A stretch of 64,000 bases of DNA from Haliotis asinina (lineage: Eukaryota; Mollusca; Gastropoda; Lepetellida; Haliotidae). The stretch spans positions 39,517,753 through 39,581,752 of the forward strand of contig NC_090290.1 of the NCBI RefSeq assembly GCF_037392515.1, in the 5' to 3' direction. The number at the start of each line of letters is the position of its first letter. Within the stretch, counting starts at the first letter, position 1. The position numbers and the translations under genes are program-made. The notes under the pieces were generated by a model. It had not been told where the DNA came from, did not search any database, and worked only from the letters and a program-made list of their open reading frames with translations. Shown one piece after another: positions 42,600-54,500 of this stretch.

Positions 42600-45500
42600 C
42601 TGAAATGTAAATGTTTCACTTTATTATTTGACTTTACACAGACAATGAATCCGGATTGTGTGTCCAGTTCTCACGTTGAGCAAGACAGCAATACTTGGTC
42701 AACAGTGGCTGTAGCGTGACAAACAATTTTTAGTTCCTTTATATTATTCTGGAAAATCCTACATCTCCTGATATATGGACACACTTTGTGTTATCCGTGT
42801 ATGTTATTTTTCCGTCATTCATCAAAGTTTTATTGCAATAGTTAGTCTCAGATTTCCCTAAAGAGATCCTAAAAATGTTTGCATGCAATAGTATACATGG
42901 ACACACTCTGTGTTATCCGTGTATTCTATTCTTGTGTCATTCATTCAATTTTTATTGCAATACTTAGTCTCAGATATCCCCAAAGACATCCTGAACATGT
43001 TTGCATGCAATATGGCTCAACCGAACCGAAAACTAACAATGACAGTAACCATGAACGCTGGCAGGTACCTCTTTGAGTGTGTGGGACACCAGGTGCTTCC
43101 TCACTGCTTTGATGGCATAGATCGGAAGAGGAATAAGTGGAGCGGACGCAACGAACCAACCAATGACACTAGCATAACCTGGAAACGTGTACTTGCCATA
43201 GGAAGGTGGTTCATATCGTAGTAGGGACAGCAGGAGTACGGTCTGAAACAGCCATGGAGGTTGAAAAAGGACAATGGATGATTATAATGGATTCCTCATA
43301 TAATGTGCATTCCGGTGAATGTTGCCGCTTTATTATGAAGAGTAAACCCTTGACATGTCAATGTCAGTGTTAAAATGTACCAACCTGCAGAATGTAGATC
43401 TACCCCAGAATCACTTACCAGAAGCACAGCAGGGAGGACAAAGGCCCAGAGGATCTTGAAAGGGATTTGCAGGGGTTTCCCTATCATCATCTCAATGTCT
43501 TTGCTGAACTGCTCCAAACCTTTCGTAGTACCACAAATTATTAACCACATGGGATAGTACTACCTACTTAAGGTGATAATACTATCAATACTTCATATTC
43601 TTAGAAACTGCATGGATACATATAAGCGGATCGACGTACGAATCTGCAGCTGAAATGTTGTAAGTCTCATGAACTAATGATCTGTCAGTTGTTTCATAAA
43701 ACAGAGAAAATTCCTACCAAGGTTAAAATAGAGTAAACGAACGTACGTTCTGAGAAAACAGAGACTCTCTGAAAATGCGATTTAAGTTTGGATTTGGCAA
43801 AAGTATGAGAAATGTATTTGTTCATCTGACGCATTTCTGAGTTCGGCAGAGCAGAACCAGAATCTGCATCAATATGGTTTGTGGAATCAATTTGATGGAA
43901 AAAAAATAATGCCTGAAGCAAAATAATGGACTGAAACGTTGTTCAGCTCAGATGAGAAAAATATAAAGTAATTAATTTCGGCATGACTGCCAAATACTGT
44001 ACAATATTTAAAACATCTAACCTAAAGCAGCCAATATCTCTAATTTGTAGGGCAAAAGAGTCAAATTAGAATGGGACATCTGTTGTCATTGGCTGAAACC
44101 ATTCTCGTGAATTCTCTGTTCTTCAGTCGCCACGTTTAAACTACCTGTCCGATCTGCAGTCTATACCAGCGAGGTGTAGACGATAGAGTTGTATTTCGTG
44201 TTGTTATCCCCCGCCACGGAGGGACATATTTGGCCCGCGATGATGGGGACAGATTTTTCTCAAAAGCTTTTACGTATTTTCTGGTCACAAATTCCTTGAA
44301 GGAGTTCGAAACGGAAACTGTGTTACTATTCTTTACATAGTTATGACATAGTTTTGACGTAGTGCATTTTATCCCTAATGTGAACAGATTTTCTCAGTAG
44401 CCGTTATAGATAGGGAAAAAGTATGTTTTAAGAATGTCGTGGTGGAGTTAAAAAGCAGGAATCAAATAGGAACGGAACACTGTTGCGGGTGATATTGATG
44501 ATACATCAAAGAAATATATATTTACTGTGAAATAACAATGTGGCTTATGCTTTGCTGATATTTTAATAAATATCCGTAATACTATTATGTTGAACACAGC
44601 ATTTAAATATTTAAATAAACATCCAGATTATTTTCAACGCAACATTTAAATATTTACATAAAAATCTACATTATTTTGATCGCAACATTTACATATTTAA
44701 ACACAAATCAAGATTATTTTGAAAGCAAAAACCAACACTTCTTTTTAGGCTAAACGTGAGGTAGCAATATGCTATGTGTGTCAATTAATCATAATTGTAT
44801 AGGCATGACCATGAAAAATATTGTTCTCAAAATAAGACGCGACAGTGAATAATGCAAAATGGCTTCTGGAGAGTGGTCAAAATAGCAAATGTCAAATTTT
44901 GGATTACACTTGCTTAATAACGGACACATTCTAGTGCTCCTGGATGGAGTCTAATCTGGAAATCGAACCCATTCGTCACCACCAACAGGTGGAAATTGAT
45001 GCGGGTGTCATGGCTGCAATTTATGCTATGAACACATAATGTGTCAGAGAAAGTGGCCACAGGTAATAAATATTACATTTTGGATAACCAATTCTATAAG
45101 AAGTACAAACTGATGGATTTGAAACAAGAACGTACAATCAAGTGTTTTGTTTGTTTGTTGCTTAACGCCTCATTCACAACGTTCCAGCTATATGGCGGCG
45201 GTCTGTTATAATCCAATCTGGACTACACAATTCAGTGATCAATAACAAGAACATCGATTTTCTGAACTGGGATAAGATGACATGTGTCAAACAAATCGGC
45301 GATCCCGTTAGTAGCCTTTTACGACAAGCATGGGATGCTAGTGACAAATGCTAACTCTGATTCTCAGGGGTCCAACATTTGCTAAATATATAGTTCAAAG
45401 TAGAACACATTGACGTTTCATCCAGCCTTACCATAAATCCAGACAACAGCCAGACATTCCAATGTACAAAATAGCATCACGGATAAGGCGCCTAAATACC

Positions 45501-48500
45501 AGTCCAGCAGTTGGTATATGTAGGGGCCTCCCTGCAAATGCATGAATTTGGGGCCCTTTTATCTAACTGAAAATATAATTGAACTAGAGCTCGGTGTCGA
45601 TATAAATAATAGAGATCGATAATTGTTAACTAAATATCGATCGATTATCGATAAAGGGGCGGTGGGGTAGCCTAATGGTTACAGCTTTCGCTTGTCACGC
45701 CGAAGACACGGGTTCGATTCCCCACATGGGTACAATGTGTGAAGCCCATTTTCTGGTGTCCCCCGCCGTGATATTGCTGAAATATTGCTAAAAAGCGGCG
45801 TACAACTAAACTCACTCACCCGATTATCGATAAATATCGGATACAAAAACTTGAGAAAGCGTGAGTGACATAAATCCCAGAGAATGATAATCGTTAACGA
45901 AATATTAATATCGATAAATATCGGAGACGTGCAAAACAGCGGAGACTGTAAGAAATGGATATATGTCATGCGTTTGCGTGGAATATTAACAAAACAGTAC
46001 TCTCAACTTCATTTGGAAGCAGACCTTGAAAAAGTCTTAAATTTGTGTGTTGTGTGGAATATTAAAACTTCTTTCTATCACAAACGTTAATGTACGATAT
46101 TATCAATCACACACTTTTCATATCGATAATTGCTGGTATTTTCTTCCTATCGATGATATTTCCGGTTATCATTATTTTATCGTTTTGTTTAAGTGGGTGA
46201 GTGCGTTTTTGTATAATCGATTAAAATCTTTAAACTCGTAGTTTTCGTCCGTTCCAGTGCTGACAGTTGCGCTATTCCCATCTCGTTATATTGTTTGGAG
46301 TATCTTTCGTCTGCATTTCGTCTGCATTTCGTCTGAGATAGTTCCAATGTCGTGTGTCCTTGCCTCTGTGCACAATATAATCCCAAGTAAGAAGCTCATC
46401 ACGCAGACACCTGCTGTCACAAGATGGCGTCTTGCGGTTAAAGTGGCCGGATATTTGTCTACCATGGCTGTTGTAAGGACCTCAATATTCATAAACTGAA
46501 AAACAAATCACTTGATGAGCATGAGCATATGTGTCGAAATTTTTCATACACAAAATTAAGAAAGCGTTATGTTGAATACTATTCTATGTAACATCGGTTA
46601 TCTGAAATAAATAGTAATATATTTCTTTTCATTCGTTCATTTAATAAGGTATCATATTTTCCGAATCGATCTCATGGTGGAAATATGAACTTGAAGTAAG
46701 TTTAGTAAGCCTCTCTCCCTACTACTCGGGCGCGGTGGGGTAGCCCTGTGGTTAGTGTTTCACTCGTCACGCCAAAGGCACGGGTTCGATGCCCCGTTCG
46801 TGATATTGCTTGAATATTGCTAGTTCCGTGTATTAGGGATACAGTAGGATGATAGTCTATCTTGGTTGGTGGTGCGTGTTATCATTTTCAAGTTACCCCT
46901 AATTCTGCCATTTTGTCAGAGAAAGTGAGTCTTAGTCTTTTCCAAGATGCCGTTGCAAAATGAGTCGGCTATGATCAGAACTTTTTTCTTTAATATTTTG
47001 TATTTTGACAAAATCAATGCATATATTTCCGATACCTCATTCACAGACAGTTTGTCAGTCCACATCCACAAACCATATTGCCCCGGGAAGACCAGGGTTA
47101 TATTTGATCTTCAGAAACCCAGACTTGTCGTAACGGGATCGGGTGGTCAGGTCCGCTGACTTGGTTGACACGTGTTTTCGGTTCCTAATTGCGTAATTCA
47201 ACGCTCATGCTGTTGATCACTGGATTGTCTGGTCCAGACTCTATCATTTACAAACCGCCGCCATATAGCTGAAATATAGCTGAAGGCGGCATAAAACTAA
47301 ACTCACTCACAAATACACTAAATTGGATGCCGACATTATTAAAAATATGTGTTTTCTTTAGGTGATACGATGGTTTTGAAGTCGTCTTACCTGTGCGTGC
47401 AGTGCGTGCAGTCTTACCTGTGCGTGCAGTGCATGCAGTCTTACCTGTGCGTGCAGTCTTACCTGTGCATGCAGTCTTACCTGTGCGTGCAGTGCGTGCA
47501 GTCTTACCTGTGAGTGCAGTGAGTGCAGTGCGTGCAGTCTTACCTGTGAGTGCAGTGCGTGCAGTCTTACCTGTGCGCGCAGTGCGTGCAGTCTTACCTG
47601 TGCGTGCAGTGCGTGCAGTCTTACCTGTGAGTGCAGTGCGTGCAGCCTTAACTGTGAGTGCAGTGCGTGCAGAGCGTGCAGTCTTACCTGTGAATCAAGT
47701 CCAGCTGTAAATAACACCAGGAAGAATAGGAATGACCAGACTTGTGGCATTGGAAGTTGGAATAAAGCTTCCGGATAGACAACAAAGGCCAATCCTGGAC
47801 CTACCAAGTATTGAAAATTCATTACAGCTCTAATTTTTCAGCTGAGATATGTTCAGACGTTCTTGAGGAGAGTATAAATATACTAACTGCACAAAGAAAA
47901 TGTGTTTTGTTAAAGTCTCCCTAAATTTGAAAACATAACAACAATGAAACGTTTCCTTGTAAATTTGAATGGGATATTGCGATCATAAGTAGAGGGCAGA
48001 ACCGGATGTCAGTATATAGACATGGAAAAATTTATCGCAACACCCCGTATCTTTCACAGAATCAGTATGTTACCATAGCGAACGAACTAATCTAAACATT
48101 AATTAAAAGGCACAATGTCGTGCTTTTTCGACAATCTTTCGGTGCTTAACGTACATATTGGGTCTTGTGCACTCACTTTAGCTTCTTATTGGTATAAAAG
48201 ACATAATATCCCTCATGACTGAAATCGATAATTGAAATTTCGAGTCGAACAGCTTCGAGACAGATAATACTTGCCATATATGGAATGTAAAGGATTGCTC
48301 CATACATCGAAAACGATCGTACTCTGTGTTATCAGTGTTTGCCAAACTAGCCTCAGTCACAAATTGCGTTATAGGATATTCGTAAAGAGCCTTCCTGGGG
48401 AAATACGTCTATGTTTGCACTTGAAATAAAGTTCGCGAGACTTGATTTAATGCAACGTTGCATCAATTAGTTCGAACGTTTTAATTTCATTTTGTAATCG

Positions 48501-51500
48501 TAATAGGTATTTTACTGGAATAAAGCATATGGTAACTTCGCTATGGGATGATATTTAGTATTAAATAAAAGAAATCCAATGTTGATATTAGAGGAGCGCG
48601 GCGTGATAGTGTGTCACAATGAGTATATGGATACATTCACATTCAAGGAACAATCAAGTATACAACGTTTGGCTCAAAAGCGGACCGATGAAATGAAACT
48701 CGAAAAGTAATATACATAACATATCCGATGAAACGCTGATCATAATCAAAACATCATACCAACTCTGGTAGGCTATTGCAGACTTTTTAAAAAAGTCAGG
48801 TGTTCGAAAACAAGTGCACAAATGCCGAGAAAGTCGCTGTGCTGTCTCCATGCTTTCTCGCACACCTGGCTGTCCCTTTCACTGCACTCATCCCTCGTAA
48901 CAAATAGTGAATTGTGTCAATATTTAATGATAGTTTGTCAAACAACTTTTTTTATTTTAAGGAAAGTATTCTGCAAAAAATCTCACAGAGTTGGTGTGCT
49001 GTTCTGATTGTGATCAGCGTTTCTTTGAGTATGTTATGTTTATTAGTTTTCGAGCTAGACTACCAAACGGACTACATGTATATGTAGCGATTGATGTAGA
49101 ATTGTTTCCGACTCTTGACGTAGGAATTCACCGATGGAACGTGTACCAGGAGACCTATCACTGTCGTCCATGAAGACTAGTCATGAGTTCAGTCAAATTG
49201 TGTTTGTATGCTCGCACAAATCCTTCAGAAGCCTTACCACTGGATACCACTCTTGAAATTGGAACACCAGTTTTCTCCGACATGACACCAAGGGTGGCGA
49301 ATATCACAAATCCAGCGAAGATGCTTGTTCCCTCTGATACTGCAGTCACGATGATAGCGTCTCTGATACATATTGTGTTCGGGATATATAAGGAGAGGTT
49401 TTTTGACCACATAATTTATAATATGTCACGATATGATGCCACAGGCAAACTGTAGCGCAAGTGGGGTTGCGCAGCGTAGACAATATGACCAGTCTTCACA
49501 TATGCGAGCGAAGCGAGCAAAGGATGGCAACGCACTTCCCTCGCTTCGGTTCAAAAAACATTTTTCATGTCAAAATAAAATATCGCCACCATCAAAGGTA
49601 CATTCCAAATTCCTCCCTAGGTTGTGCTCTCAGATTTCCAACGCCATGCTTAATACTTACTCACGTGAAATATGTTTTATTCGACCTTTTAAGCGCCACT
49701 CGTGGTTCACATCAGACCGTTCTTCACCCCCATTACGCAACCACATTTGCGCTACAGTTTGCCTGTGATGATACAGGCGTTATCACGTTTACGGTGTTAT
49801 ACTGACGAGGGTTTGTAAAATAATATAGTGAGCATCACCTCATGATATTTTTTATGTGTTATTTTCCTACATAACATCTGTCAACCTCAAGCAAATTGGT
49901 TTGCTATTATGTCCATTATGTCCGGTGCAATTCCTTATTTTAACTTGTACCATATTCACTTTGGTTTTACCAGGTGAATGTTTGACTAACCTACTCATGG
50001 GTCCGTGATCCGTACCATCGACAATAGGGATGCGCTTACGAATCGAGATTTCCTCACAGCACTATTAAGATCTCCCTAAGACAGGGTTCGTGGAACTATC
50101 ATTTTCGGCATGGGGATTCTTTGATAGGCTGTCCTGATCTTCCATTTGTTTCATTTTTTGATTCATTTTAATTGTCAGGCTTCTTGAGGTTTTGACATGG
50201 ACATGGTGTCAGGAACCTTTACATACGCTCTATTTGACCATGAGAGAGCACGTTAGTTTAGTTCCAGCAATATTACAGCTACCTGTCGGTAAATAATCGG
50301 GTCTGGACCAGACAACACGCTGACCAACAGCATCAGCATTGATCAACAAAAGTGGGAACCGGTAACATGTGTCAGCCAAGTCAGCCAGCCTGACCACCCG
50401 ATCCCGTTAGTCGCTTCTTAAGACAAGCATGGGTTACTGAAGATCATTTCTAACCAGGATCTTCACGGGTTCTTTGCGGATAATGTACATGCCCAGCAAC
50501 AAATCTGAGATTCGTTCAGAATAATATTAGGATATACCTGAGGCAGGGCTCGTGGAATTGACTGTAGCTGGAAGCAGTGCCTATCATCCCCCAACCCACT
50601 GCCAGGGAGAACATCACCTGGATACAAGCCTCAACCCATACCTGTTGAACATGGAACAGACAATGCGAACTGCTACAGTTGTAATCGTAAGAACCGTTTC
50701 TGTTAAGATTCACTGAAGTGAAGTGAGTGAGTTTAGTTTTTCGTCGCTTTGAGCAATATTCGAGCAATAACGTGGAGGAGCACCAAAAAACGGGATTCAC
50801 ACATTGTACCCTTTGGAGCAATCGACGTGACGAGCTGACGCTTTAACCACTGGGCTACCCCACGGCATCTAGGACGCTTTGAAGATCTGCATCAAATGCG
50901 CCTCTCCTCCAAAGTCTTGTTGACCAGTCGGACTTCTATTCAAAGCAAATATCTCACTCACAAACTGAACGTCATGCACAAAAAACGTATACTGTGGGAT
51001 CTGTCTATTACGGACTGGCCTGGGACGCACTCATCAAGAAGTCCGGATTAGAAAACTTTTGTCTATTACCGTGTTCACTGAAACGATGCGTTACCTCCCT
51101 CTTTTAAGGACAACCAAAAACTTGAATCGTTCGTTTGTGTTTTCTTATTTGTACTCTATATATTAGTTATACTTTCATTAGAAAAGGTGTGCTAACATGA
51201 CAGAACAGAGATGGTTATTCTACAAACTGTTATTTTAGTCAGTTATGTCCGGATTACAAAGCGTTGTTCTCATTGCGAGTTGATTGTCGGGACGGATATT
51301 TTACTCAGCTGCGACCGATTACAAATCATTTTTCTCATTCCAAGTTGATTGTAGGACAATGTTTTGGTAAGCTACTTCAAGAGTACAAATCATTTTTCCC
51401 ATTCCTAGTTGATTGTAGGACAATGTTTTAGTAAGCTAATTCAAGAATACAAAGCATTGTTCTCATTGCAAGTTCATTGTCGGGGCTTATGTTTTAGTAA

Positions 51501-54500
51501 GCTACTTCCAGATTACAAAGCATTGTTCTCATAGCAAGTTCATTGTCGTTGCCAATGTTTTAGTAAGTTACTTCCAGATTACAAAGCATTGTTCTCATAG
51601 CAAGTTCATTGTCGGCATTGTTCTCATAGCTAGTTCCTGGTCGGGAATGTAATTTTAGCCAGCAGCTGACAGATATTTTAGTGTGTAATTCGTAACTGAG
51701 AGAGTTCAACATATACCGCATGCCTTAATTATATATTATCGAGATAGTAGTCAGTATTGTAGGGTAGACCGGATTACACAGTGAGCCTGAATTCGGCAGA
51801 TTCAGCTGTATATAGCGAACAATAACCCACTTATTAAGTACATTTTTTTGACACAGCACCCCACTCACGTTTGTCATATCTCATTCGTAATCATTACAAC
51901 TAATGACTGAACACACCTGGGCGTGGAGGAGTCGACTGAAGTCTGGTGTCAGGTAGTAGAGCAGACCAGCGCCAGCTCCTGGCAGCATCAGCACACGTAC
52001 GAAGATGGTGACCAGAAGAATATATGGAACTACTGCTGTCACATACACAACCTTTGAAGAAGTAATCGTTCAGTATCCAAATCTCACCTTAGCAGCGTTA
52101 CATGTCATACGTTGTGGAGACCAAGGAATTGACTCAGGCAGGTCTATATGGTGTCACAAGCAAGCCCATTCACTGTCATATTCAATCCGATTTACTGCCA
52201 TAATAAAGCCTATATACAACCACTCCTATAAATAATTAGCACCACGAGTAAAGTGATGGTATAAATCCTTGTTGGATAAATGCCGGGAACAAACGTTCCG
52301 TAAGTCCCTAAGGTCCCTGGTATTTTGATTTACCTTCAGTTCTGTAGTTTGCTATATGTTGTATTGTCTATAGATTTAGACACACATGCTAACTTCACAT
52401 CTGTGTCTGTGACTGCAAGGTGAAATGGCATGCCTATAACGGATTTTGAAGGACATAAAAGACATCGTTTTCATACACTAGTACACCTAGTACATCACTT
52501 TTTAGAATACTTTCCTCCAAGTCCAGTTCTTTCTACATCTTCAGCAATTGCAATTAATTAACATTTTCAGCAAAAACATAAATGATAGAAATATGATTAA
52601 TGGCCACAACAAATATCATCAAACACTCACACACGCGAAGGTGGAAAGCATGAGCGTCCACATATCTGCAAAAAGCATCCGTCTAGGCAAACAGAACCAG
52701 ATTACACCTACTTTCTCTATTGACTTTATTCCAGACACCATGCAGAGACAGACAATGATGTAGGAAGCAAAGAGACAGCCGACCATGTGCCACTGTACCG
52801 AGCCCACCTCCTCCAAGCCACTGGAGATGCCTAGCGCGTTGTACCTGCAACAGAAGTGTTGGTCTTTACATTTCAAGTGTTTTGCTTACATGTTAGTGTC
52901 GCAGGGACCTGAGAAGATCACACGGCCTTGTCAAAGAATAACCAAAGACAGAAACATGGCCAGACATCAGTGACAAACTGGGGAGACCTGAAAACATCCG
53001 AGTTAGAACTGATCTTCAGTAACCCAGACTGTCCTTAGTGGTGACTAACGGGATCGGGTGGTCAGGCTCACTGCCTTGGTTGACACTTTTCATCGTGTCT
53101 CAGTTGCCTGGATTGATATTCAGGCTGTTGGTCACGGGATTGTCTGGTTCCGTCTCGATCATTCACAAACAGTGGCTATTTTGGGATGTCATCTAATTGC
53201 CTCATCGCATATGGTACCGAAAATACGTCTACTTATGCTGCCGAAAATTCCTAATAATATCATATAGCTAAAGTACACTGTCCAAAATCTAATTAGGATT
53301 TGGTGGTAAACCACTTAGATGTGAAGTATCCCCTTGACCACCAGCTGGGCTCCCCTCCTTGTGGGTTTATTTCTATGCATGAGATTCTGTGAGCAGGTTG
53401 TCAAAATAAAAAACAACTTGGTAATCTGACCAAGAAGTTTATTGTCAGCTTTGAGTGCTGTTTTCATATTATCCATAGAGATATTTCTGCGAACTGTAAT
53501 CATCTAACGTCGGAATAAGGGATACAAGTGAGACAGCTTCAAGTGTTTCATTTTTCGAAATGAGCATAAAGGCACACTATGACAAAAAGACCCCCCTCTG
53601 TATGCCTAAAGGGATGACTTAAACTTTTGAACATCAACGTCCCCTCCAAGTCGAGTGATATTCCAACGAATCAATTCTTTGGTGTGTACATTTCACAAAA
53701 CCTGAGGCACAATAAGGCATACTTTGATCACCAAGATGTGGACGAGCATCATACATCTAGCCTCTTCCTCACAAATTGTTCGGCCAAGCTTTAAGGTTAC
53801 ACTATCCACGTCCTGAGTAAAGCTTTCAGTGTGGATGTGAAAAAGGGGTTTGTGGCTTTTATTTACATTTTCAAACATTATCTAATCGCCACTCCGTGCA
53901 TTGTATCTTTACGGATGTGGAAACGGGTTTGTGGCTTTCATTTACATGTTTGCCACAAAAGACATCGGGTGGTCAGACTCGCTGACTTGGTCGGCACGTG
54001 CCATCGGTTCCCCATTTCGCAGATTGATGCTCCTGCTGTAGATCACTGGATAGTCTGGTCCAGACTCGATAACTTACAGACCGCCGCTACATAGCTGGAA
54101 TATTTCTGAGTGCGGTGTAAAACTAAACTCACTAACTCAGTCACTCATTACATTCTCAAAATTTATCTTTTGACAACAGTGCATGTCATATTTTTATGCA
54201 CGTGGAAAGAACTTGTTACTTTTATTTACATTTTCAAACATTATCTTACTGAAACTACGTGTTATCTACGAAACGTCACCATACTGCCAAAACTCTTCAG
54301 CAGCTGTGTGAGCCAGTGTGTCGTTCTTCCACATCTCTCCCTCAGTGCTGGATGCATTGCCCTGAAGTGTCCTGTTGAAGGTGCTCATCTTCACAGATTC
54401 CACACACAGATCTGTGTTCCAGCTGTTGCCACAAGTTGCCCATGGAAGAACACTGGAACAGGACTTCACCATGTAATAGATGGGCCACGCCAGGAGGATA

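Noticed and set aside
45656-45820. True tRNA gene
   Set aside because: A and B boxes are present but the anticodon arm and acceptor stem do not fold properly; the copy has a SINE tail and target duplication.
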